From: Colius striatus
Taxonomy: Eukaryota > Chordata > Aves > Coliiformes > Coliidae
Assembly: GCF_028858725.1 (NCBI RefSeq)
Contig: NC_084760.1
Location: forward strand, 66,035,867 to 66,099,866
Reading direction: 5' to 3'
Length of the DNA stretch: 64,000 nt
Below are positions 13,501 to 25,400 of this stretch, one piece after another (within the stretch, counting starts at the first letter, position 1; each line of letters starts with the position of its first letter). Made by a program: the position numbers and the translations under genes. The notes beneath the pieces are model-generated. The model was not told where the DNA came from, did no database searches, and saw only the letters and a list, made by a program, of their open reading frames with translations.

Positions 13501-16500
13501 GAATATTCCAGGAAAGAGCACAAACATTAAATAAACTAATTAAATATTTTTTATATCCATTTGGAAGTGTCAACGTTTAAAAATTCATATTAATATTTAA
13601 TCCAATTTGATCAGAAAAGTAAACTCCCTGTTTATAAGAAGGCCATTTGTGCAAATGGAGCATGAATTTCTTTTGCACCTATAGAAATTAATGCAGTAGT
13701 TTTCCAAGTAATCTTTTATTTCTGAAAGTTCTGGAAAAAGCTGCAGTAGCTTCACTCTGTTTTGAGAATTGAGCAGGACCTAAATAGCTAATATGAAGTA
13801 GATAGTTGAAAGAGGTTGTAATTTACCAACTGCATTGTTAAATCACAATATTTCATGCTGTGCTGGGAGTAACAATTCAATGAAGAAAGTAATGCAAACT
13901 TTTTGAGAAATAGCAGCCACCATACTATGAACCCATCTTGGAAAGGAACAAAGAGGCACTAGGAATGATGTTTCACTGTGCTGCAACACTACAATGTTTT
14001 GCACTGAAGTTTTTTTAAGAACTCTCATGATTTTTGTCCTCTGGGACATACAGGAATATTATGAAACCCTAGTTCATAAAAGAAAGAAACAACACTGGCA
14101 TGAATATTCCAGAAGTAAGCAAGTAAAACTGTCTATATGCATCATTAAGGAAAAAAGTCTTTAGCACAGTATTCATCCGTTAAATCTGTAACTAGGCTGT
14201 AGACAGATGCATTGGCATGAGAATGGGGGAAAAGTATTTCAAGTACAGACAACAGCGCAGCTGTGGAGCTTATCTGCTAACCCCAGTGTTTGAAGTAACT
14301 CTCTGTGGGCTTAGCACCTTTTCTCCCTCTCCTCTGCAGGGGACTGTGCACAGGATAGCTGCATAGGATTTCTTACTTTTGCTGTTTCCTTGGCTGTCAC
14401 AGTCATGCCACAGGTGCTAGGTCCTGCTTTCAGTAACTCAGTTGTACTGTTTCTCTCATCAGATGGCAATCAGTGCCCACTGGAGAACAGTTCTTCCTCT
14501 GTGCAGAAGAGAGAAATGTTTCTCACTAGAACTTTCCTTCCCATGATGCATGATTTCAGTAAAAAACGGAAGTCAGGTCTTCCACATAGTTAAGAATCAT
14601 TGCAAAAATTGCTTCTCATTTTTATTCAGAAAAAGTTACCAAAGATGGAAATAGAACAAAAAACCCCAACACCTAAGAGCTAAAAAGAGTCTAGAAATGT
14701 CAGCAGATGTCTGAAAAGAAATCCACTTGCTTCTAAAGGAACACCACCAAACCGTCTCATCTAGCTCTACAAATGCCAAGATTGACAGGATAAAAGGTTG
14801 TTAAGACCTGATGCCAGCTGTGTGCAGTGGCAGATGGCTGGGGAAAGGATTAAGAACAAGGCCTGCACAGAATGGCACTTCTCCTTTGCAAAAGGTGTAG
14901 ATTTGTGTGTGTTTAAGTACAAGAGCTAGACAGGGACTTGGAGAAGGCCATAACCATCGGTAGCATCATGTACCCAAACAGAACTGCAACATGACAGCTG
15001 ATCTTTTCAGCAAGCAGAGGAAATTATTCTACCTTTGATATACTGCATGAACCCATTACAGACACATGCATGTGCGCAGTAAAAGCAAAGCAAAATGCTT
15101 ATTTCTTTAACATGCAGTTTTATGGTAAAATATGTACTATTAGTACTATTGGCACCTTCTTGAAGTCTGTGATAAAGAAAGCATGCCAATGAAATGAAAC
15201 AGTAACAGATCTGAAATCAGTAAAAGGAAATTTATACTCTACATTGTGTAGAATCAACCTCCATAACTCTCAAATGATTGCAAAGTGGGATTAAACACCT
15301 GAGATATTCATATAAATTGAACATTCGCAGCCACGTTAGTGCAAATTAAGCCATGCAGGCACAAAAGCAGAAGTAACCCATTAACTGCCTGGGGCTAGGA
15401 ATGATGTTTTTCTTCTAGGCATTACTAATGTATGATTTTTTAATGATAAAGATTTTGCATCTTCCTCTGGTGCATTTGGTACTGGAAGCTTTCAAGAAGC
15501 AGGATAAGGGGTTAGAAGGACCTTTGTACAATCAGTCCCAAGTTTTTTTTTGCTTTAAGGTCCCCCTTCCTGACCTACAAGGGTGGTCTTCTCCACATAG
15601 GGAACAACACTGTGCCAAGTTATTACATAGTTATTGATTTTTCAAGTGGCTTTAGAGAGCAGATATTCCCATGCAATCATTAAGAGTTCTTCCTCTCTTT
15701 CTCTGTGGACATTTGCAGCACAATCTGAACACTGAATCTCACCCAGATATCACTCAAGTCCATAGTAATACTCCCACTGAGTTGACCAAGATGAGGATTT
15801 GGCTCCCTGTGATAGTCTGCTCAGCTTCTGTCCCCACTGTGTAGCTAGTAAGAAGCAAACACAGGTGTTAGGATTCATGATGGGCTGCCTGATGTGTGAA
15901 ATCACAGGTATAATTCTTAGGGGGGATTTTCCCCCTTCCTTTCTGGAAGAAGCCATGGCAAATGCATTAGTCTTATAACTGATAAATCCTTCAATGCTGT
16001 GACTTCAGCTTCACTTTTCAGAATTCAGAGGGTTATCCAAAGCTTATCTGAAAAAATCCATATTTTAAAAGTGGTCAAGAAGTTGCAGTGGGGATTCAGT
16101 ATTTCCTGGTTTTATTCTTTCAAAAGGAGAAGAAATTGATCATTGACTTTTATTAGATGGGAGCCTGATGTTCAGGAAAATGAAAAAATTTCTGACTAGT
16201 ATCACTCAGTGGCAGACTCAGCATCTGCTCTCCTCTGCTTCCACCTGTGTGAAAAGCAGCCTCTGGAGGGATTTTGGGCTGCTCTGAGAACCAGAAGTGC
16301 AGAGTCTGCAAAACTTTGAAATATATATTTTTCCTGAATTTTCTAAATATTCCTCAATATCTTCAAAAGCCTGTAGTTAGAACAATGGGCAGATGTCAGA
16401 GGATGTCATTGCTTTATGTGAACCTGCTCATTGCCAGCATATTTGATTTTTTGGTCCTCCCTTCTTTATTTTTCTCACAACGTACTAGTACGGAAGTGCT

Positions 16501-17299
16501 GCAGCTACAATTTCACACGTTTCCAGTAATTTTCTTTCTCTGTGTCCATTTTGCTGGGTTTTGTTTGGTTGCCATGAAGGGATCTGTTTGTTTTCCTTCT
16601 AATCCTCACTAAGCGTTCAAGCTCAAGTCTCTTGTAGATCCATACCAGATACCTAAATGGAGCTCTTGAGAATGTGAACAAGATCTCGATTGCTCTATTA
16701 ATCTGAGGTCCTTGCAGAATAATTCCAAGAAAGCCACCTCTGCAAGACCAAATGTTTACATTAGTTTAAAGGACTCATCAAAAGATTGTGCTGAAGGTTA
16801 TATGGCTTTCTTGTCTAATATTCTGAGTATCTGCACTGGAACCAAAAGCCAAGGAAACCAAACAGCTGGGATAGAGTAGTAAGCAGAAGTCTCAATGAAT
16901 CATATAAGGCTCATGGCAGAAGCAGTTACAGAACTATGTTGTGTATTTGTTCAAACACATTGGTCAAGGCAGAGTACAGAGAATGTGTGTACAAGCCCAG
17001 CAAAAAAAAAAAGAGAAGCAGGGCCAAAATTTCTCGGCTGCAATGCCATAAATAAAACGAGATAGTTTACCAGGTCAAGACTTCATGGGAAATGATATCT
17101 TTTCAGTGAGACTAGGAAACCTGGTGTTTTCAACCATAGAGGACAGTTGGTGATTTGTAACCAAGCAACAGATTTGCTGGTTTGCTTGAAATGAACTGGT
17201 TTATAGCAAGACAAGAGGACTTATTTAAGTGACGACTTTGGGGAAGGGAGTATTTCCTTTAAAGAAACATTTTAACTATAAAAAAGGTAAAGAGAATTT
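10501..17299. other. Downstream flank of THBS2, nothing recognised
   Basis: About 6.8 kb of AT-rich sequence. No exon with homology, no repeat family beyond short A/T runs. The open frame at 16274-16612 has no recognisable similarity. Confidence 0.55.
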
Positions 17300-17321
17300 T
17301 GTTTATAAAACCTTTTTACAG

Positions 17322-17327
17322 TTTATT
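17322..17327 (-). terminator. Candidate distal poly(A) signal of THBS2
   Basis: A canonical AATAAA on the minus strand, about 2.15 kb past the stop codon. The sequence to its left is T-rich on the minus strand, as expected downstream of cleavage. It is the best-placed signal for a full-length mRNA. Further hexamers farther left (near 16464) are possible alternatives. Confidence 0.5.
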
Positions 17328-18905
17328 TCCTATCATTAATTTCTTAAAATATATATATCTATATATATTAAAAAAATGAGGATCTGACTAAATGAATGGG
17401 GATGTTAAATGATAAAGTTTCGTCCGTGTAAACAAATAAATAATTATTTACAATGTTTGGCAAAACAAAATGAAACTTCATTGACCTCGCTCTCTCACAC
17501 ACACTTGAAAGGAAAAGGAATGAAAAAGAAATTTAAAAAAACATCATAAATAATTTACATAGAATAGGAAAATTATGATACAGTCCAAATATTAACATCT
17601 TCATCCCCACTCTGATGTCTCTCTCTGACAAAACAAAAAACCCTACACAGCCATTACAATCATTACATTTAATGAAGCCACTCTCCCTTTTTCTCAGACT
17701 TGGGGATACAATTTGAAACATGAGAAGTGAGAAGCTGAAACTTTTAAAAACCTCATGAGGAGGATTTGGAAAAAAAACCCAACGACGACAACAAACCAAA
17801 AATGAAACAAAACAAAAACCTAAAAAGATTTGATAACATGAACACTATAAAATGTGCAATAAAGCCAGCAATTGTGGATTCCTTTCTAATGAATACAGCA
17901 ACAAAATCTATTTCCAGAGAGAAAAAGTTGATTCAACATTTAGCTCACTGTGCCTTATAAGAAGGCAGAGGTACTGTATTATTCCATTAGTTAACCCATC
18001 TTCATAAAATTACACCAGCGTGTGTTGTTTTTGTGAACAAAGCTCATACAACTTAAACGAAACAAAATGTTAAACATATTTATACTATTGTATAGGAGTA
18101 ACTGTTGTATCTGTTATTTAGAATAAACACTGGTATCCTTTCAGCATTATTTAAGAAGTTCTATATACAGCAGACATAGGTAACAATACAAAATATTAAA
18201 ATTAGGGTAACTGGATATATATTAAGGTTCCATTTATAAATTCTTTATTCTTATCATTTAACTTTGAAGCATACATGAATATAACCCATGAAACCATAAT
18301 TAAATGAAAACCATGCTTGACAATATCTACATATCGTGATATACTTTTAAAAATAGCTTTAAAATATTTGTGGATGTTTTACTGATGCATTATATGACAT
18401 GCTTTAAAATAAATTATCAGAGAAGGTAGCTCGGTGTGATATTCATAATAATAAATATTAACAAAATGTTTATAAATGGAACCTTAAATTCATACGTTAC
18501 CAAATTAACTAATGGTGGTGTTGCCACCTTTTCAAAAACCCACATCACAATGTCAAAGTGCTTTTTGCAGCAGAGGTGGGAAGGAGGTTCAGGTTCATTT
18601 TGCTCCACGTGGCCATGGTATATTCTTCATTACAAGGGAATGCAAAATATGATGGAAACGGAACAACTGGAAATAATTTTTTGGAAGTCAGACAATAGAG
18701 AGAGCTCTGGATGTTTAAGTGAATCACTCTTTCACATGGGGAGTTTCTAGGTCAACTCTGTCTGGCCTGAATTAAGCCTCTGTTAGACAGTGCTTTAGGT
18801 TGAAAATTTGACATTTCTACCAACTAATTTTAATGAGTGTTATTAAGAGCATTCTCATCAGCTAAAGAACTTCTTTTTGGATCAAGAAATGTTCATACAC
18901 TGATC

Positions 18906-18911
18906 TTTATT
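18906..18911 (-). terminator. Candidate proximal poly(A) signal of THBS2
   Basis: A canonical AATAAA on the minus strand, about 570 bp past the stop. If used it would give a short 3' UTR. A third hexamer lies at 18244-18249. No transcript data are available to choose among them. Confidence 0.35.
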
Positions 18912-19481
18912 GTCTAAAGGCATTTTCATTGTTATTACTGACACTGACAGTGTGGTCCTCTATTACCTTGATAAAATTAGACCCAGAAACTTTGTATTAC
19001 TGAAGTCCAGTCCTGATCAGAGCAAGGAAGTGTCAACCATACATCTTAAAAAGTTACACAAACACATTTTTCCTCACTTAAAGACAATGACTGATTATCA
19101 TTGCCCCCTGCCCTTTTTTCTCCATATATATATAAATACATTAAGTAATTACAGTTTTTATGTAAACGTCATTCCTTAAAAAAGACAAATAACCAACAAA
19201 CAGGTTTTCTTAAGTTTTCACTCTACAGAAGTGTTCTAATGTATCAATCTGCTTTTGCTTCAGTGGTGGGTTGGATGCTCACGTTTAGGTTTCATCAATC
19301 CTGGCTGTGAGAAGGCACTTGGGTGAGGCACTCCTGGCAGCAGGGAGGTACCTGGTGAGTGGAGCACGAGGACAGAGGACAGGAGGTACACAAAAATAGA
19401 AACTGGGAGTACCAGGATGTACTGAGGTGTCCAGGTTGCATAGCATTTACAGTACTTTGCTGGTAATGCAGCAACCATTGC

Positions 19482-19489
19482 TCAAGCAT
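19482..19489 (-). CDS. THBS2: THBS2 exon 22, coding part: final residues and stop
   Basis: Eight coding nucleotides after a TTTATTTCAG acceptor. They complete Asp1176, then encode Ala1177 and TGA. The C-terminus is therefore ECRDA; by recall human TSP2 ends ECRDI and TSP1 ECRDP. The exact acceptor is inferred from the pyrimidine tract and the phase-1 need for an Asp codon, so it is less certain than the other exons. Confidence 0.8.
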
Positions 19490-22400
19490 CTGAAATAAAT
19501 GAGAAAGATATATTATTTGGGGTTGTTTTATTTCTTTAGGAAGTCAGTCACACAAGATACATTAGACAGATACAGCACAATGTTTCCTGTTCCGCATTCT
19601 CATACAAATGCAAGGTCATTTATATAAGAATAGGTATTTACCTGTATAGATAGACACACTTACACACGTGTCTCTGCACCCTGTGTATCTAAATGCATGT
19701 AAAAACCCCACATATTAAAAAGATGAGAAAGCATTTTCTGTATTTCAAAGCATTTCAGACAAGGCACTACAGACAGACATGCTCATTAAAAATATCTGCC
19801 TCTTGAAAAAGGGGTGATACAGGAGCAGCTCTCTGCCTGCAGGACACACTGAAAGATTATACAAAGCAAAGTGGATACACAGAGAGAATTCTAAGCACTT
19901 ATCTTGCTTAGAGAGTTCTATCTCATTTTTTTCCAGGTGGGTAGTATTAAACATCTGGGTTTTGTTACTAAAATTGAGATTATTATAGAGACAAAGGCTT
20001 TCAGTAACTAGAGGATACTTTCTGTTTCATGCTTGCTCCACAGGATATCAAAGGTTTCAGCATTTTCCAGGCTTTGTTTCTGTAACTAACCTCTGCATTC
20101 ATATTTGAGGTCAGAAAAATAGACCATCTCTTGAGAGAAGACAAAAAGCCCTAATCGTCCACCAGCAAAGGTTGTATCGTAGATTGGTCCAGAGTCCACC
20201 ATGACTTGCTTCCCTTCATACACTAAAACTCTGTAAAGAAGAACAGAATTTAAGTTAGACAAGGAGGATAACATGGTGGCCAGTGCTAAAGGCTGGTAAG
20301 AGTTCCCAAGAACTAAAACAGAATTAATTTGAACAAGGCACCAGTAAACCCAGCTTCATTGTAAGGATCCCTTCTTGTCTCTATCTCATGCCCACCTGGG
20401 TGGTGGTTGTAACACATTAATCAGAAGCAGTGGAGCTGTTCCATAAGTAATTTTATGCACGCCATCTGCAAAAGATTTCCCAGCTCTTTATTTGGAACAG
20501 TTGTGTCTCCTGGAATGAACTATGTCATGTACTAGCATTCATTGATAAGCTCCCGTCCCTGTGAATTCAGAGGTTAGCACAAGACTTCATACAAAACTTA
20601 GCAAAGTTTTCTTCACAGACATGTTAACAGCTGATTTATTTAGCACTAGGTGCAAGGGTCAACATCAGAAATTGGAAGAACTATCCCTTCAGATTCAAAC
20701 AAAACATTCATGAGACAGCCTGAATCTCAATTTCAGACATTTTAAGAGCTTAATGAAAGTTGGAAGGAACTGAATACAAATAGACAGACCAATAATAAAT
20801 TGACTTGACTTGGTGATCTTAAAGGTCTTTTCTGACTCAAATGATTCTATGAAATTGAAATGGAACTTGGGATTTTTTTGCTCTGGGTGAGTTTTGGCTT
20901 TGTGGGGATTTTTGTTTGGTGGTTTTTTTAGTGTTTCAGGCATCCACCCTGGAGCCAAAAAAAATCTCAAAAGATGTCTCTTAATTTTCCTTCTTTATCA
21001 GACAGAGTGCAGTTCCTTGAACTTGGACTCTCCGCTTCTCATGGGAGACCTTGAGATATTCAAGGTTCTTAGGCTCTCAGACTCTCAAAATAACTTTTGT
21101 GTCAAATGAGAAATGATTCTATAGACTGTTAATTAAAGCAGTCTCTGCTGAAATGACAATACATTAGTTATAGAAAGCAGGATGGCTTCATATGAGGATG
21201 AACACATTGGAGCCAATTCCTATAACTCAGGGGTTAGGGACAGATTTCTACTTAGGAAGAAACACATGTCCACCACTTGCTCTACCTTGAAGTGTTTTAT
21301 TTTCTGAAAGATTCCCAAAGATAAGCATGAACCTATTCCCTGAAAACAGAATCTAATGGATGGCAAAAAAGACAGGGTTTCTTTCATCTTCATGGAACCC
21401 TATTTAATGTAATTCTCAAAATTTCAAGAACACAAAACATATAGGAAGAGTTTAAGAAATTATTCATCCCACCAAAAAAAACCATGCAACTCTAATCATG
21501 TTACTACTAAATTTCTACTTCTGCAAAATAAAATGGTTTCATGACTATATTAGTGAAAGAATTGATTTGGCATTTTCATTAAAAACACCCTAAAGAATGA
21601 AGGAATTTAATGCCCTGGAACATAGAATTTGTCAGGCTAGATTAATCTAATGGGATACCAGTCGGAACATGCTTTGTCTGACACTATTTGCACTGCAATA
21701 CTTGATGTATAAAGAAACTCTTTTAAAGAAACAGATAACTTTGTAACTTAGTCTATCCAAATTTGCCTGCCCTTTGTCTTTCACTCCCTCATTCCTAAGC
21801 ACAAACAAGACCTTTAAAGGTAAGGTCAGACTCTGCCCCATGAAAAACATCCTTTATAGTTAAAGTAGTTAGTAGAAGATAAAAATGACATGGACAGTTA
21901 ATGCTTATTCTTTGGAACATCAGATAAACAGCTGGGCTCTAAGAAAAGTCATATGCCATAGCTCCTTGCTGTGTGCATTACAGATGTGTCCATGACTACT
22001 TCTGCAGTATCATCTCATATAAGCCACTATGGGAGACAGGATGTTGAAGTAGACAGACAGGCTGTTGGCTTACTTCCCTGTGGCAATTCTGATGTTTCTA
22101 ATTAATTTTACTCATTCAAATTCAGGAGGCTGGGGGGGAATCTTGTGTCCTAACCTTGCTTTGAGTTTTGCTCTGAAATTTTTGGTCCCTTTACCACAGA
22201 GCTATTGAGAAAGAACTTTATTTCTTTTCTTTAAGAATATTTAGCTGATGTAAATATTGAACCATGCAGACTAAATTAAATACAGCTGAAAAGGGAAGTT
22301 TCTTTTCTGAAGATAACAAAATGTCCCCAAAATATTGGAACAAACTGTCACACAATTATCTTCATTATCAGAACTAACAAAGAAATCGATAACATAGCTC

Positions 22401-25400
22401 TTATATCAGAAACTAAAGTTTTGCTACTAGGAAATACACAGATGCAGAAATGTCTCTTACTTTATCAATCCTGTTTTAGGCCTATGAATCAAATGCCACC
22501 TGTAAGCAGTATAATCTTTCCAGCCAATGTTCTTGGGATCGTGCCACAAAGTACGGACCTATGGTAGGAATATAAAATCCTTATTAGAAACAGACTGTGC
22601 TCCAGTAACTGTACATCCACTATAATAACTGTACATGCAGCCTGAGATTTGCTGCAGAGCATGAAACTCAAAATAGTGTTTAACATTTGATGATATTATC
22701 AGCAGGCTCCTTTTATAGGGTGAGAGCAACGAAAATTTATGTCTTAAATTATCAATCAGTTGCTCATCTGTATTTCCATAGCTGTAGTCACTGAAGACCA
22801 ATACAGCATCAAACCTGACTTTCCTGAGGAAGTCCTGCCCTGTTTGCACATATACACTCACACTGCCAGAGCTGATGCTACTTTTCTAATCTATATGAGT
22901 GCCTCCAACAATGCACAAAGGACTGTACCTTGCACAGATGTTATTGCCTGTGGCCTGCTCTTTGATGTCTCTCATGCTCAGTCAATGTCCTTTTCCTGCG
23001 AGGAACGGTGAACTTCCTAGCTATGTGTGAACCCTCACTAACTTAATTTCCAAAAGGCACAAGTTTCTTCCCTGGCTGAGCCTGATTTGGAACGGTGGTA
23101 CTTTTTCTCTTTGTTTCCATTTATTTTCTCTTTGGCTGTCACTGGTTACTGAACTCTAAATCACATATAATTCAAACAAGTTGGAAGGCCAAATAAGCAA
23201 GTGCCAATACAGAGGTCACAAGGATTTGTGGATATCTGAGATCTCTCATTCCTTCTTCTTTGGACCACACCACATCTTCTCTGTTATATATGTAAATTTT
23301 TCCATTCATAATTTTTTATATATGTCATGTTTTCTTTGGAACACAATGCAAATATTATTGACACTAGTAATATGAGAATTGAAAAGCTGATAAGGAAATT
23401 CTTTTTGAGACATCTCCCTTCTCTGTAAAATATTAGGCATGCATCGTTGGCCTGAGGTTTTAAATCTCTCACCTGTCCAGGGGTGTTTCCTGTGTGCCAC
23501 AGAGCATTTCTCAAGTGTTCACCAGCACCAGTTGTTGAATTCACTACTTTGAGTGACACACCAGAATAGCCATAAGCCCTGGTGGGTCTGTCCTCCCAGT
23601 AGGTCTGAGTGACTTGCTTCCACATGAGAACATAAAATCGACTGCTGGACTGGTAGCCAAACACAAAGCCAGCATAGTCATCGTCACGGTCTGTGTTAAC
23701 GTAGAATGTCCCACTGAAGTCAACAGAGCTGAACTCATCGTAGCCTGGGAGAGGATGAAAGAGAGAAAGCATTGAGTTCCAATCTTGGTGAAACCATTGA
23801 GTTCCAGTCTTGGTGATTATCTTGGTCATAACTTACTATACTTATAAGAAGTTCTTCAGCTTGGTTTTTCACGTGTTGCAGTCAGTGATGAGATGAATGG
23901 TCAAAGGCTAACAGCCTTGAGCTGTTTTTAATTTGGGCATATACACTCTCCCCATGAGTCAGTCCAAAGCTTGCAACACCAAAAAGGTCTATTTATGTAC
24001 TTTTTTTTTTTTCCTTTCCCTATCACCAGATCCCTGGTTACTTTTCTGGGGATAGCAGCTGACGTGATACTCACCTACAGCTATTCCAGGATCAGAGTTG
24101 GCAGTCTGCACCAGTTCCTTGCCTTGGTGGCGAATAACCCAGTTGGGATCAATCTGAGCTGTTCCCTTGGGGTCCAAGGGGACCATCTGGAACTTTCTAA
24201 AATCAGTTTCACTGATGGCATTGTTTTCAGGGCATACATCATAGATATCCGGGATGTTGTCATTGTCAAAGTCATCTTTGCAAATATCACCTCTGCCATC
24301 ACCTATAAGCAATGTATGAATAGGTAAATGCAATTGTTAGCAATTTATCCACCCTTCCTAACAGCTCTCCCACTGATGAAGGAAATGTACGATACATATG
24401 TTACTCTTATTTCTCAAAGTGACTCCAAAGAAAGCTTCATTCTCTGCAAGTCCATTTGAAACGTTGCTGGTAATGACCAGATGTCATCAACTTAGATCAG
24501 GGCCAAAATTGTTGTTAATAAAACGGTACTATCAGTGGTTTACGACAGTGATCAATCTGGCTCCAGCTGTATATGCTGCTTTAGAATCAGGGTGGGAAAA
24601 GTTTGAAGTTTGCTATGTCGATGTAATTCACTAGTGCTTGTATCACATTTTCAGCTTAATTTTTCCCAGATGTGGCTACAACACAACATTTTAATGTGTG
24701 TAGTGCAAATTAATCCAAACAATAGCATTAAATACTCTTCCTGTACATTACTAAATTGCTATTGAAGATACTAAACTTTTTTCAGACTCTTTCATCTCTG
24801 TCTCAAAATTCCTTCAGCAACAATCTTCCTAAGGTGCTTCAGATTGCAGATGATTTGCCCCATGTCAAAAGAAAGAGGGGATAGTATTGCAATAAAATAC
24901 GCATACATGCTTAATCACTCTTTCACTTGTGAGTAGAAGAATTTGTCTTATAGAAAATGCAGAACTTTAGAAAAATGTATGAAAAAAGAAAGAAGGATTG
25001 TCTCCAACAGAGCTGGCCTTGGAGAAATGGAAATATGAAGCTCTGTTATATGAATTGCAAAAAGTTGTGTTGTGGGGGTTTTTTTTTGCCCCCCTCTAGA
25101 ATCTAAAAATAAACAGCTCAGCTACAGTTGTACTTCTGCCTAACATTTTTGCTACCCTCAATTTTTAAACACCCCCCTCCCCCCCAATTATTTCCTTTCT
25201 TAATTTACCCACAGTACTAGTGGAAAACAGATGTGACTTGCCTTGAATAGCAGGTGGAGAAAGGAAGCATATAAAACAAAAAAATCTCATTGCCAATGCC
25301 ACTGTTATTCAGTGGCATACAACAGTACAAATACTTGAAAACAAAGTAGAAAAGCATGGCTAGATAAGTATAGAAACAAGTTTGTGAATGGCTCCAACTT

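Larger units (their letters stand above)
17300..19481 (-). other. THBS2: THBS2 3' UTR (end estimated)
   Basis: AT-rich, repeat-free sequence following the stop, in the same terminal exon. On the minus strand it carries AATAAA at 18911-18906, 18249-18244 and 17327-17322, and several AUUUA-type pentamers. Mammalian THBS2 3' UTRs are of the order of 2 kb, which fits use of the signal near 17322. The left edge is an estimate, not a mapped cleavage site. Confidence 0.6.

Noticed and set aside
1..17299. A second protein-coding gene downstream of THBS2
   Set aside because: Only short open frames without recognisable domains, splice framing or codon bias.
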